A DNA stretch of 64,000 nucleotides from Rapidithrix thailandica (GCF_039710355.1 NZ_JBDKWZ010000009.1:236303-300302), one strand, 5' to 3'. Shown: positions 27,660 to 36,960, numbered from the stretch's first letter. The notes: generated from the letters alone by a model not told the origin. Translations and numbers: made by a program.

Positions 27660-28778
27660 TTAGTTGAGTTTCCAGATAAGCCCGTCTTGCCGGATACAAT
27701 ACGTGGATTGAGTTTTTGGATGGGTAGCACTTGCTTCAAAAAGCCGTTCGGTATGTTGGATATTTACCTTCAATTCATCTATCCCATTAGCCTTAATATA
27801 TTTTATACCTAATGCTTGCGGATCATTGGTATATTTCCCGGTTTTCTGTTTATGCTCCCGCATCCGGTAATATACTTGACGCAAGGCCCATTTAAGATCT
27901 TCATCCGGATTGAATTGGAAGGTGTCGCTTTCTGTTCCGGCTTCTTTCCCTGAAAATTGTAAAAAGCCCCACATCTCCGGATAATGCATATTGATAACCC
28001 CTTGCGGAGACCATACCCAATTGTATTCGGGAAGGCGCTTGCCCGTTTCCGGGTCGACTTTCTTTTTGTAGTTACCATCTATGATTTCATGTTGCCATTG
28101 TACCCGGGAGAAGTTAATTCGCCATTGATCACCTGGTTTCGGGATTTTCCGGTTGGGGTTTGCCTCTTTAAGTAATTCCCAGGGAAGCGCAACCTCAATA
28201 GACCAGCTTTTGTCTACATCATTAGGGTGGTTGATCGTGCCGTCAAGGTGAGTAGCTACCAACATTCCCCTGACATCCCAGGCATTCATATAAGGGCCGC
28301 CGTCACGGTAAGGTTTTACCAAAATCAAGTCCCAACGGGTGGCATATGCATTGTATTCAAACTCATAGTACAGGTGAGTGTCACCGTCCGGGTCAATGAA
28401 TATCTCAAAGTCGTTATTAAAATACATGATGGCATCCCGTTCGGTGATATTTGCCCAGATATGCGGCTCTTCCAATTCTGCTGCTACGTACAAGTAATTT
28501 TCATCCCAGAGCATCTTGGTACGGGTACGGTACAGAGGTTTGGGTTTCAAATGCCCCTCAATGTCTTCGAAGTCTTCGGTCCAAGGTGTTTTTTCCCAAA
28601 TGTCTTCATCCATTTTTCCATCTATGGTCAATTCATAGGGAGTCTTATAACACAGGTACTGGCGAGGGTTAAATGGCAGTTTGGGTTGCATGGCCGGTGT
28701 GTTTGCTGTCTGGCCACTGACTTCCATTCCCCATAAGAAAGTGTAAGATAATACTAGTAAAGTGCATATGCGTCTCAT
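27660..28778 (-). CDS. Secreted carbohydrate-binding family 9-like protein
   Basis: 372 residues with a signal peptide (cleavage near residue 23, after EVSGQ). The region from about residue 45 to 265 is the CBM9-like beta-sandwich found in a group of Bacteroidota and Planctomycetota proteins: LTIDGKMDEDIWEKTPWTED, then TKMLWDENYLYVAAELEEPHIWANI, then NDFEIFIDPDGDTHLYYEFEYNA. Family members bind sugars; this type stands alone without an attached catalytic domain. The C-terminal part (about 285-372) is helical and unique. No polysaccharide-degrading enzyme is beside it. Confidence 0.87.
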   Translation of the reverse strand: MRRICTLLVLSYTFLWGMEVSGQTANTPAMQPKLPFNPRQYLCYKTPYELTIDGKMDEDIWEKTPWTEDFEDIEGHLKPKPLYRTRTKMLWDENYLYVAAELEEPHIWANITERDAIMYFNNDFEIFIDPDGDTHLYYEFEYNAYATRWDLILVKPYRDGGPYMNAWDVRGMLVATHLDGTINHPNDVDKSWSIEVALPWELLKEANPNRKIPKPGDQWRINFSRVQWQHEIIDGNYKKKVDPETGKRLPEYNWVWSPQGVINMHYPEMWGFLQFSGKEAGTESDTFQFNPDEDLKWALRQVYYRMREHKQKTGKYTNDPQALGIKYIKANGIDELKVNIQHTERLFEASATHPKTQSTYCIRQDGLIWKLN

Positions 28779-29079
28779 AAAATTTTGAATTTTAGGTATT
28801 AGGTTAATCGGATTTAGTTACTCATTTTTAAGATGGGGCATTTTTGAAAAAAGTGCTTACAAAAACGACCTCTGCAAAAATAGAGATTAAAGTCTGGGGG
28901 ATCATTGGAAGAAAATTAGAAATAAGGGCAAACCTTTGCTTTTTTTGAAAGGATAGAATTAATATGGATATTCGCTAAACATGGAGATTGCTCCATAAAT
29001 TGCAATGATTCCCACGTTTTTAAGAACATTGTCAAAGGAATCGGATAGTGTAATGAAGCTTAAATGATTGGAAATAAAC
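28779..29079. other. Divergent intergenic region before hemC
   Basis: About 300 AT-rich bases between the divergent CBM9-like and hemC genes. It should hold both promoters, but no TTTG/TAnnTTTG pair stands out. No repeat or RNA gene seen. Confidence 0.5.
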
Positions 29080-30000
29080 ATGAGAACGGTAAAAATCGGA
29101 ACCAGGGGAAGTAAGTTAGCACTGTGGCAAGCGGAATATGTAGAGGAATTGCTAAAAGCTCAGGGATTGACCACGGAAATTGTGATCATCGAAACCAAAG
29201 GAGATAAGATATTAGATAAAGCCATTTCGAAAATTGGGAGCAAAGGATTATTTACAGAAGAATTAGAAGACCAATTACGGGATGGCTCTATTGATATTGC
29301 AGTGCATAGTGCCAAAGATGTACAGTCTTCTTTGCCGGATGATTTGCACCTAATTGCTTTTACCCAAAGAGAAATTGTCAACGATGTGTTGTTGAGTGAC
29401 TCTGCACTTGATTTTGACAAACAAGAAAATATTGTCATCGGGACTTCCTCTGTACGAAGGATAGCCATGTTAAAGCATCACTATCCGAAAGCTCAGGCAG
29501 TGAATGTAAGAGGTAATCTACAAACCCGCTTGCAAAAGATGCAGGAAGGACATTGCGATGCGTTGCTGCTGGCCTATGCAGGGGTGCACCGGATGCGTTA
29601 TGATGACAAGATTGTGTACCGCTTTCCGACTGAGAAATTTACTCCGGCCGTAGGGCAAGGGACAGTGGCTGTGGAAGCAAGTCGAAATATGGAAACCGGG
29701 CTGGCTCAAGCAATTAAAGCTGCGATCAATGACCCGGAAACCGAATATTGCTTGTTGGCAGAAAGAGCCTATTTACGAACATTAGAGGGAGGTTGTAGCA
29801 TTCCTGCTTTCGGCTTGGCTACTTATAGCGATGGAATGGTGAATTTTACTGCGGGTATTATCGAAGTGGACGGAAGCCATGAAGTGCGTAAAACGATGCA
29901 AGCGACTCCTGAAGGTGCTGAACAAATGGGCGATGAGATGGCTGCTTGGGTGCTGAATCACGGAGGAAAAGAAATTCTGGCGAAAATCAGACAACAATGA
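29080..30000 (+). CDS. hemC: Hydroxymethylbilane synthase (porphobilinogen deaminase)
   Basis: Joins four porphobilinogens into hydroxymethylbilane for heme synthesis; 306 residues. It starts MRTVKIGTRGSKLALWQ, with the conserved GTRGS and Lys; later come VHSAKDVQ with the key Asp, GTSSVRR, NVRGNLQTRL and the cofactor-binding Cys in LEGGCSIPAF. An in-frame TTG four codons upstream is unlikely to be the start because the family begins at this Met. No other hem gene is adjacent. Its stop overlaps the start of the following esterase gene by ATGA. Confidence 0.97.
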   Translation: MRTVKIGTRGSKLALWQAEYVEELLKAQGLTTEIVIIETKGDKILDKAISKIGSKGLFTEELEDQLRDGSIDIAVHSAKDVQSSLPDDLHLIAFTQREIVNDVLLSDSALDFDKQENIVIGTSSVRRIAMLKHHYPKAQAVNVRGNLQTRLQKMQEGHCDALLLAYAGVHRMRYDDKIVYRFPTEKFTPAVGQGTVAVEASRNMETGLAQAIKAAINDPETEYCLLAERAYLRTLEGGCSIPAFGLATYSDGMVNFTAGIIEVDGSHEVRKTMQATPEGAEQMGDEMAAWVLNHGGKEILAKIRQQ

Positions 30001-30902
30001 AGCCGGAGAAACGGAGACGTTTTTTGAAGAAGGCAACATTGGTAGCCGGTGCATTAGGGGCCGGTGCTACTTGGATGAATTTCGAAACCTATTTTCAAGC
30101 ACCTATGAAAACCGTTTTTTTATGGGAAAAAGGGTCTGTCAATGATCAGGCAACGGAGGAAAGCGAAAGACCAAGGTTGGATCTTTACTTCCCTGAACAG
30201 CAGCATGCCACCCATCAAAAGTTAATCATTATTTGCCCGGGGGGAGGCTATTATAAGCTAGCAGAAGAGAAAGAAGGAAAGAAGTTTGCCGAGTTATTTA
30301 CCGAACAAGGCTGGGTAGCTGCGGTATTGTTTTACCGGCATCGGGAGCATAAGCACCCTGCACCTTTTACCGATGCGTGCCGGGCTATACGTATGATGAG
30401 AGCACAAGCCTCCGAATACAACATCGATCCGGATAAGATTGCTTTGATGGGCTTTAGTGCCGGAGGGCATTTGGCGGCAAGTGTCGGAACCCAACCCCAT
30501 TTATACCTGGATCCGATGGATGATTTGGCCGGTAAGGTTTCATCCCGGCCCGATCGCTTGATTTTAGCCTATCCGGTGATCTCGTTTAAAGAATTTGTTC
30601 ATAAAGGCTCTGTTCAAAATTTGTTAGGAGATAAGGTTTCAGATGAAAGCCTGTTGTTACAACTCTCGAACAATCGACAGGTGGATAGCAATACCCCTGC
30701 AACGTTTTTATTTCATACTGCAGATGACCCTAGTGTCGATGTGCAAAACAGTCTTTTGTTTGCTCAAGCTTGTTTACAACATAAGGTTTCCGTGGCATTA
30801 CATATTTATCCGAAAGGCCCGCATGGAGTAGGGCTGGGGTTACAATACCCCGAATTGAAAGGTTGGTCGGAAGTATTATTAAAATGGATCCGTGAGTGGT
30901 AG
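29997..30902 (+). CDS. Tat-exported alpha/beta hydrolase (BD-FAE/acetylesterase-like)
   Basis: 301 residues from an ATG that overlaps the hemC stop (ATGA). The N-terminus MKPEKRRRFLKKATLVAGA is a twin-arginine signal, so export folded is predicted. The catalytic core shows an oxyanion segment CPGGGYYKLAEEKEG, nucleophile Ser154 in GFSAGGHLAAS, Asp in HTADDPSVDV and His in PKGPHGVGLG. This layout matches the esterase family (BD-FAE, formerly grouped with dienelactone hydrolases) that removes acetyl groups from sugars. Its coupling to hemC looks like chance operon packing. It is followed by a shared terminator and convergent rpoB. Confidence 0.88.
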   Translation: MKPEKRRRFLKKATLVAGALGAGATWMNFETYFQAPMKTVFLWEKGSVNDQATEESERPRLDLYFPEQQHATHQKLIIICPGGGYYKLAEEKEGKKFAELFTEQGWVAAVLFYRHREHKHPAPFTDACRAIRMMRAQASEYNIDPDKIALMGFSAGGHLAASVGTQPHLYLDPMDDLAGKVSSRPDRLILAYPVISFKEFVHKGSVQNLLGDKVSDESLLLQLSNNRQVDSNTPATFLFHTADDPSVDVQNSLLFAQACLQHKVSVALHIYPKGPHGVGLGLQYPELKGWSEVLLKWIREW

Positions 30903-30967
30903 GAATTAAGTGGGGCGCTTTTTATCTGTTAATATGATTTCTTTGAATTTCCTATAAGAAAATAAAA

Positions 30968-30999
30968 AAGGCTGCAAGTTTTATTTTGCAGCCTTTCGT
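30968..30999. terminator. Two-way terminator between the esterase gene and rpoB
   Basis: Ten-base perfect stem (AAGGCTGCAA/TTGCAGCCTT) with an 8-base loop, a run of A before it and a T-rich tail after it. It lies 66 bases past the esterase gene stop and 20 bases past the rpoB stop on the other strand, and would stop transcription from both. Confidence 0.8.
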
Positions 31000-31014
31000 T
31001 TTGAGATATTTTGC

Positions 31015-34000
31015 TTAGTTGAGCGTGATTTCCAGTGCCAGACCTCTCAACTCGTGTACTAATACGTTGAAAGATTCCGGTACATTCGGCTCTGGTAAGT
31101 TTTCTCCTTTTACAATGGCTTCGTAAGCTTTTGCTCTACCCACTACGTCATCCGACTTCACCGTCAAGATTTCACGCAATACGTGAGAAGCACCAAAGGC
31201 TTCGAGCGCCCAAACCTCCATCTCACCAAAACGCTGACCACCAAACTGGGCTTTACCTCCCAATGGTTGTTGAGTAATGAGTGAGTAAGGGCCGATAGAA
31301 CGGGCGTGCATCTTATCATCCACCAAGTGACCGAGTTTCAGCATGTAAATCACCCCTACGGTTACCGGTTGATCAAATCGTTCTCCACTCAAACCGTCAT
31401 GCAAGTAAGTACGGCCAAACGGAGGCAAGCCTGCATCTGCCAATTCTTTGGAAACCTCATCTTCGGTAGCTCCATCGAAAATCGGAGTAGCGTATTTTTT
31501 ACCCAATTTCAATCCGGCCCAACCAAGGATGGTTTCATAGATTTGTCCGATGTTCATCCGCGAAGGTACACCTAATGGGTTTAGTACGATATCCACGGTG
31601 CTACCATCGGCTAAGAACGGCATATCTTCGTCACGAACGATTTTGGCTACAACCCCTTTGTTACCGTGACGGCCTGCCATCTTATCACCTACTTTCAGTT
31701 TACGTTTCTTCGCTACATAAACTTTCGCAAGTTTTACGATACCGGCTGGTAATTCGTCACCTACTTCCAAAGTAAAGCGCTCACGCTTGAACGTACCGGT
31801 GAGCTCGTTACGCTTTTTATTGTAGTTTTTCACCAGATGTAGGATCATATCGTTGATCTCTTCATCATCGGTCCAGTTATCCAGTACTAAGTCACCCAGT
31901 AAGTTTGCTTCTTCCGGTACATTGTAAGTACTTTCATCTCTGAAGGGGTTCTTTTCAGGGAAGAGGTTTTCTTTGATATTCAAATCAGAGAATTTCACTC
32001 CTTTACTCATGATTTCCTCCCCAAACTTATGTCGGATTCCTTGACAAGTCTTATTAACGAGTAGCTCGATTAATTTTCTCAGCGCTTTGTCGCGTAGGCC
32101 TAGTAAGTCTCTACTGTATCTTGCTTTGAGCTGCTCAACTTCTTTTTTCGCCTTCGCTCTTAAATCTTTATCTTTTTTCGGACGGGAGAATAGCTTGGTA
32201 TCAATGACGACTCCTCTTAAGGAAGGTGATGCTTTCATAGAGGCATCTTTTACGTCTCCAGCTTTGTCACCGAAGATGGCGCGGAGAAGTTTTTCTTCAG
32301 GAGTAGGGTCGCTTTCTCCTTTTGGAGTGATTTTACCAATCAGAATATCCCCTTCTCTAATCTCAGCTCCGACACGGATGATACCATTCTCATCCAAGTT
32401 TTTCACTGCCTCTTCACTGACGTTAGGAATTTCAGAGGTTAATTCTTCTTCTCCTCGTTTGGTATCTCGTACTTCCAGTTCAAACTCTTCGATATGAACA
32501 GAAGTAAAGATATCATCCCGAACTACTTTTTCGGAGATTACAATCGCATCCTCAAAGTTATATCCTTGCCAAGGCATAAACGCCACGGTCAGGTTTCTAC
32601 CAAGAGCCAGTTCTCCTTTATCGGTTGCGTATCCATCACAAAGAACTTGTCCTTTTTTCACCCGATCATTTCGCTTCACCAATGGTTTCAGGTTGATACA
32701 AGTATCTTGGTTGGTTCTTTGGAATTTCGTCAAGTAATGGGTCATTACTTCGTCCTCAAAGCTCACCAGCCTTTCGTTGTCGGTTAAGTCGTAGCGGATT
32801 TTGATTTTTTCCGCATCCACAAATACAACAACACCGTCAGCCAGTGCGGTAAGCACCGTTTTAGAATCCAATGCTACACGGCCTTCCAGTCCGGTACCTA
32901 CGATAGGAGCTTGCGGACGTAATAAAGGAACTGCTTGACGTTGCATGTTTGATCCCATCAAAGCCCGGTTGGCATCATCATGTTCCAAGAAAGGAATCAA
33001 AGAGGCCGCAACCGACACAATTTGGTTAGGAGCAATGTCCATGTAAGTCAGTTCATTAGGCTCTACCACAGGGAAGTCACCTTCCAGACGGGCTTTTACC
33101 CTATCATTGACAAATTGCCCTCCTTCCGTAATCGGAGCGTTTGCCTGGGCAATATTGTGGGTATCTTCTTCTTCCGCACTTAAGTATTCCACATCGGTAC
33201 CCATGTCCACTTTACCGTCATTTACTTTCCGGTAAGGTGTTTCGATGAATCCCATGGAGTTAATTTTGGCGTAGACACACAGGGAAGAAATCAAACCAAT
33301 GTTCGGTCCTTCCGGTGTCTCAATAGTACAAAGACGACCGTAGTGCGTATAGTGAACGTCACGAACTTCGAAACCGGCTCTCTCTCTGGAAAGACCTCCC
33401 GGACCCAAAGCAGAAACTCTTCGTTTATGGGTAATTTCAGCCAGAGGGTTGGTCTGGTCCATAAACTGAGATAATTGGTTGGTTCCGAAGAATGAGTTGA
33501 TCACAGAAGAGAGAGTACGGGCATTGATCAAATCGACTGGTTTGAAGTCTTCATTGTCCCGTACGTTCATTCTTTCTTTGATGGTACGCGCCATACGTGC
33601 TAAACCGACACCAAATTGGCTGTACAATTGCTCTCCTACCGTCCGTACCCGTCTGTTACTCAAGTGGTCAATATCATCGACAACCGCTTTAGAGTTGATC
33701 AAGGTGATCAAGAACTTCACGATACTAATGATATCTACTTTTGTCAGCACCTTAGTATCAATTGCCAAATCTAATTTCAGCTTTTTGTTGATACGGTATC
33801 TACCTACTTCACCAAGGTCGTAACGCTTATCACTAAAGAACAGGTTTTGGATAATCTCACGGGCTGTGGCCTCGTCAGGAGCTTCAGTATTTCTAAGTTG
33901 ACGATAAATTTGCTCTACAGCTTCTTTTTCAGAGTTTGAATTATCTTTTTGAAGTGTATTGTAAATAATCGTATAATCCGCAATGTTGATATCATCTCGG

Positions 34001-34884
34001 TGCAAGATGATTGACTTGGAACCGGAGTCGAGAATGGTTTCGATATCTTCTTTTTCGATTACCGAGTCGCGCTCCAGAAGAACTTCATTCCGGTCGATAG
34101 AGACTACCTCACCGGTATCTTCGTCCACAAAGTCCTCTGTCCATGTTTTCAGAACTCTGGCAGCCAATTTTCTACCAACTACTTTTTTCAAGTCGTTCTC
34201 GGTAGCATTGACTTCTTCGGAAAGTTCGAAGAGATCCAAAATATCTTTATCAGTTCCGTAGCCAATGGCTCTCAGAAGGGTGGTTACCGGGAATTTCTTT
34301 TTCCGGTCGATGTAAGCATACATAACGTTGTTTACATCGGTAGCAAATTCGATCCAAGACCCTTTGAAAGGAATGACCCGAGCAGAATAGAGTTTTGTTC
34401 CGTTGGTGTGCTTACTTTGGGCAAAGAACACTCCCGGAGACCGGTGCAATTGAGAAACAATTACCCGTTCGGCACCATTGATTACGAAAGAACCCTTTTT
34501 GGTCATATAAGGGATATTTCCCAGAAAGACCTCTTGCTCGATAGTTTCGAAGTCCTCGTTGTCCTCATCGTTACAAGAAAGTCGGAGCTTGGCTTTTAGC
34601 GGTACAGAATAAGTAAGTCCCCGGTCGATACACTCATCAACATTGTATTTTGGTGGATCTATAGTATAATCTATAAATTCAAGTACAAAGTTTTCTCTGG
34701 AATCGCTAATCGGAAAGTTCTCGGCAAATACTTTGTAGAGTCCTTCTTGCTGCCTTTTTTCGGGCGGAGTTTCCAGTTGAAAAAAGTCGCTGAAAGACCT
34801 GAGCTGCACATCAAGAAAGTCTGGGTAGTCCAACACTTTTTTAATGGAGGCAAAGTTTTTTCTCTCGTTATTACTCGTAGCCAA
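31015..34884 (-). CDS. rpoB: RNA polymerase beta subunit
   Basis: Full-length beta subunit, 1289 residues. It has the conserved VSQLHRSPGVFF, the rifampicin-binding segment QLSQFMDQTNPLAEITHKRR followed by SALGPGGLSRERAGFEVRDV, the active-site Lys region KVGDKMAGRHGNKG, and the C-terminal PLGGKAQFGGQRFGEMEVWALEA with the switch-3 region. The residues whose changes usually cause rifampicin resistance (Asp516, His526 and Ser531 in E. coli numbering) are all wild type. It is unusual in standing alone: rpoC does not follow, and the L10/L7-L12 genes do not precede it, whereas in most bacteria these form one operon. It ends at its own terminator. Confidence 0.98.
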   Translation of the reverse strand: MATSNNERKNFASIKKVLDYPDFLDVQLRSFSDFFQLETPPEKRQQEGLYKVFAENFPISDSRENFVLEFIDYTIDPPKYNVDECIDRGLTYSVPLKAKLRLSCNDEDNEDFETIEQEVFLGNIPYMTKKGSFVINGAERVIVSQLHRSPGVFFAQSKHTNGTKLYSARVIPFKGSWIEFATDVNNVMYAYIDRKKKFPVTTLLRAIGYGTDKDILDLFELSEEVNATENDLKKVVGRKLAARVLKTWTEDFVDEDTGEVVSIDRNEVLLERDSVIEKEDIETILDSGSKSIILHRDDINIADYTIIYNTLQKDNSNSEKEAVEQIYRQLRNTEAPDEATAREIIQNLFFSDKRYDLGEVGRYRINKKLKLDLAIDTKVLTKVDIISIVKFLITLINSKAVVDDIDHLSNRRVRTVGEQLYSQFGVGLARMARTIKERMNVRDNEDFKPVDLINARTLSSVINSFFGTNQLSQFMDQTNPLAEITHKRRVSALGPGGLSRERAGFEVRDVHYTHYGRLCTIETPEGPNIGLISSLCVYAKINSMGFIETPYRKVNDGKVDMGTDVEYLSAEEEDTHNIAQANAPITEGGQFVNDRVKARLEGDFPVVEPNELTYMDIAPNQIVSVAASLIPFLEHDDANRALMGSNMQRQAVPLLRPQAPIVGTGLEGRVALDSKTVLTALADGVVVFVDAEKIKIRYDLTDNERLVSFEDEVMTHYLTKFQRTNQDTCINLKPLVKRNDRVKKGQVLCDGYATDKGELALGRNLTVAFMPWQGYNFEDAIVISEKVVRDDIFTSVHIEEFELEVRDTKRGEEELTSEIPNVSEEAVKNLDENGIIRVGAEIREGDILIGKITPKGESDPTPEEKLLRAIFGDKAGDVKDASMKASPSLRGVVIDTKLFSRPKKDKDLRAKAKKEVEQLKARYSRDLLGLRDKALRKLIELLVNKTCQGIRHKFGEEIMSKGVKFSDLNIKENLFPEKNPFRDESTYNVPEEANLLGDLVLDNWTDDEEINDMILHLVKNYNKKRNELTGTFKRERFTLEVGDELPAGIVKLAKVYVAKKRKLKVGDKMAGRHGNKGVVAKIVRDEDMPFLADGSTVDIVLNPLGVPSRMNIGQIYETILGWAGLKLGKKYATPIFDGATEDEVSKELADAGLPPFGRTYLHDGLSGERFDQPVTVGVIYMLKLGHLVDDKMHARSIGPYSLITQQPLGGKAQFGGQRFGEMEVWALEAFGASHVLREILTVKSDDVVGRAKAYEAIVKGENLPEPNVPESFNVLVHELRGLALEITLN

Positions 34885-35197
34885 GGCGTTAAAGTTTTTT
34901 AAGTTTTAAAAATATAAACTATAGCCAAAATGCTTGATTTCCAGTGAGATGAAAACCAAAAAGGGCGTAGATATTGCAAAATAGATCGCAAAATTATGCA
35001 ATATCTGCCTGAAATCCAATAGAAATCAGTCATTTATGAGAAATGCTTGATTCCTCAATGACAGGGGTGGTGAATTCCGGCCTTGAAAAGTGTGGGCGAT
35101 TTTGAAATAAAAATACAGGTATTTAAAAATACTTCCTGCGATAAACAGCAGTAATTTACAAAAAAAATGTTTGGCTATCTCTATATAGATGGGAAAA
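34885..35197. other. Intergenic region upstream of rpoB
   Basis: Contains one hairpin (34969-35006) with a perfect 10-base stem, placed about 85-120 bases before the rpoB start. No gene is credible here. The rpoB promoter should lie within it, but no clear consensus was found. Confidence 0.55.
34969..35006. promoter_or_regulatory. Hairpin in the rpoB upstream region
   Basis: Perfect 10-base stem AGATATTGCA/TGCAATATCT with an 18-base loop. If the promoter lies further upstream, it would be part of the rpoB leader; otherwise it may end transcription of the small secreted-protein gene on the same strand. Without a T run, its role is undecided. Confidence 0.4.
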
Positions 35198-35626
35198 CTA
35201 TTTATCTTCAAACTTAAGGACCACTACATATTCCTTTCCTTTCCATTCGGGGTTGAACTTGCGTAAGTTGGCCAGAGCAAGGTTTTCGGCTTGCTTGTAG
35301 GATTTGCAGCCCAAGGCTCCTCCAAAAATTGCCAGGTTGGCTCCGTCTTCCGTTTTGATGGACGATTTGAGAACAATGCCATAGCCTTTGCCATTGGTAG
35401 AAGTGTATTTGAAAATATGCTGCTCATCATTCACTAATTCTTGTAGCTTTTGCTTTGTCAGGTATTCAGCTTCTTGCTGATTGGGCATTCCACGCATGCA
35501 CATGTAATCACCCATACCTTTGTTTTCGTTTTTGTAAACGAACAAAGCAGACTGTGCCAAGGAGTATGTTTGTAAGCCTAGTATCGAAATTAGGGTAATA
35601 ATACCTACTTTAGCCAGTGTTTTCAT
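35198..35626 (-). CDS. Small secreted protein of unknown function
   Basis: 142 residues with a clear signal peptide (cleavage after about YSLAQ, residue 25). The mature part has two separated Cys pairs (YMCMRGMP and GALGCKSY) and a repeat of short helix-forming segments (EAEYLTKQKLQEL and QAENLALANLRKF). The segment around ALGCKSYKQAENLAL is reminiscent of DUF4189-like domains, but the resemblance is weak. It precedes rpoB on the same strand with 313 bases between. No function is proposed. Confidence 0.75.
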   Translation of the reverse strand: MKTLAKVGIITLISILGLQTYSLAQSALFVYKNENKGMGDYMCMRGMPNQQEAEYLTKQKLQELVNDEQHIFKYTSTNGKGYGIVLKSSIKTEDGANLAIFGGALGCKSYKQAENLALANLRKFNPEWKGKEYVVVLKFEDK

Positions 35627-35782
35627 AGCGCTATAAGTGATGTTTGTAAATGGTAAATATCGGTGATTGTGTTTACTATTTAAACAAATAAGCTAATAAT
35701 AAAATTGTATTGCTAATATAATAAACAATGTTTATATATTGAAATTTTTTTGTTAAAAATATAAACATAATATATTCTCTTT

Positions 35783-36166
35783 ATGCAAAAATTCATTTTA
35801 GGTGCCGGAGCAATCATGGCAATGTTAGCGGTTATCCTGGGGGCATTTGGCGCTCATGCTTTGGAGAGCTATTTAGTGGAAAACAACCGTTTGGAAACCT
35901 ACAAAACGGCTGTTAACTATCAGTTTTACCATGCCCTGGGTTTGTTGGCGGTAGGTTTATTTTATACTTACAGGCCTGTAAGTTTGACCGAGTGGGCAGG
36001 TTTGGCTCTTTTGGGGGGAATCGTTATTTTCTCAGGTTCTTTATATGCACTTTGTTTTACGGGAATCCGTATGTTAGGAGCTATCACTCCTATTGGAGGT
36101 GTTTTATTTATCGTGGGATGGTTTTGCTTTTTCTTAAGCATTTGGAATATGAAAGGAGATGGGTGA
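35783..36166 (+). CDS. DUF423 (YgdD-like) membrane protein
   Basis: Small inner-membrane protein, 127 residues with four hydrophobic helices. It has the family's opening GAIMAMLAVILGAFGAHAL, the central YQFYHALGLLAVG and the late PIGGVLFIVGW. Function is unknown for the whole family. It overlaps or abuts the following glycosyltransferase gene and should be co-transcribed with it. The region before it is extremely AT-rich. Confidence 0.93.
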   Translation: MQKFILGAGAIMAMLAVILGAFGAHALESYLVENNRLETYKTAVNYQFYHALGLLAVGLFYTYRPVSLTEWAGLALLGGIVIFSGSLYALCFTGIRMLGAITPIGGVLFIVGWFCFFLSIWNMKGDG

Positions 36167-36170
36167 TCCC

Positions 36171-36875
36171 ATGTACTCAGTGGTAATTCCAGTTTATAAT
36201 AGTGCAGAAACCTTAAGACCTCTTTTACGAGAACTAACCGGCTTTTTTGAGAGAAATGCTTTGTCTTATGAGGTGATCATGGTGGATGATGGAAGTGAGG
36301 ACGATAGTTGGGGGCAGATTTGCCAGTTGAAAACAGAATGCCCCGTATTGACAGGGATCAAATTAAGGCAAAACTCCGGACAGCATCCTGCCACCTTTTT
36401 AGGTGGGCAAATGGCTCAGGGCAAGTGGGTGATTACTCTGGATGATGATTTGCAGGTGGCCCCACAAGAAATAGGTGGTTTGATCCGAAAGCAAGCGCAA
36501 ACTAATGCTACTATTGTATATGGTTATTACCCGGAAAAGAAGCACTCTTTCTTACGCAATAAAAGTAGTAATTGGTTCAACGTCCTTTTGCGAATCCGGT
36601 ATTCCTATGAATATTCGGTAAGCTCTTTCCGGCTCATCAAGAAAGACTTGTTTCCACCCTTGTCAACGCCTTTTACTGAAAGGCTTTTGGAGTTGTTTCT
36701 TTTGAAAAAAACGCCTTACATTGGTTTTGCTGCTATTAAACATCAAGACAGAAAAATTGGAAAATCGGGATACCACTGGGGAAAGCTATTTCAATTGTTT
36801 TTTTGGGTATTGATGGATGTGTTACGCCTACCTTCTTTTTATAAAAAACGATTCGAAATTGCTGAAAAGCTTTAA
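36171..36875 (+). CDS. Family 2 glycosyltransferase (DPM1-like)
   Basis: 234 residues. GT-A fold with MYSVVIPVYNSAETL at the start, EVIMVDDGSEDDSW for nucleotide binding and the metal-binding LDDDLQVAP. It lacks the C-terminal membrane helices of GtrB-type enzymes, so it is most like dolichol-phosphate mannosyltransferase-type catalytic domains. The acceptor is probably a lipid phosphate or a cell-surface glycan, which is inference. A GGAG sits 8-12 bases before the ATG at 36171 but directly against the in-frame ATG at 36159, so the later start is preferred. A repeat element follows directly at its stop. Confidence 0.88.
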   Translation: MYSVVIPVYNSAETLRPLLRELTGFFERNALSYEVIMVDDGSEDDSWGQICQLKTECPVLTGIKLRQNSGQHPATFLGGQMAQGKWVITLDDDLQVAPQEIGGLIRKQAQTNATIVYGYYPEKKHSFLRNKSSNWFNVLLRIRYSYEYSVSSFRLIKKDLFPPLSTPFTERLLELFLLKKTPYIGFAAIKHQDRKIGKSGYHWGKLFQLFFWVLMDVLRLPSFYKKRFEIAEKL

Positions 36876-36960
36876 AGCATGTTTAAATTTTACCCTTACT
36901 ACTATTCGGAGAACCCTAAACGGAGAATTTTTACCGCCAAAAAAGAATTTTAAACATGCT
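36864..36960 (+). repeat. Short dispersed repeat, copy 1 (about 97 bases)
   Basis: Ends in a 12-base inverted repeat (AGCATGTTTAAA at 36876, TTTAAACATGCT at the right end). The centre CTACTATTC-GAGAACCCTAAAC-GA-AATTTTTACC-CCAAA is shared with copy 2 at 56360-56635, on the other strand. The left part also aligns (AAAGC/TTTTAAAGCATG). Its left edge overlaps the last codons of the glycosyltransferase gene. It encodes nothing; a small non-autonomous mobile element is the likely origin. Confidence 0.65.

Noticed and set aside
33277..33520. Possible rifampicin-resistance changes in rpoB
   Set aside because: The positions matching E. coli Asp516, His526 and Ser531 are wild type. The Thr at residue 520 (Pro in E. 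coli) lies outside the well-known resistance positions and may be usual for the group.
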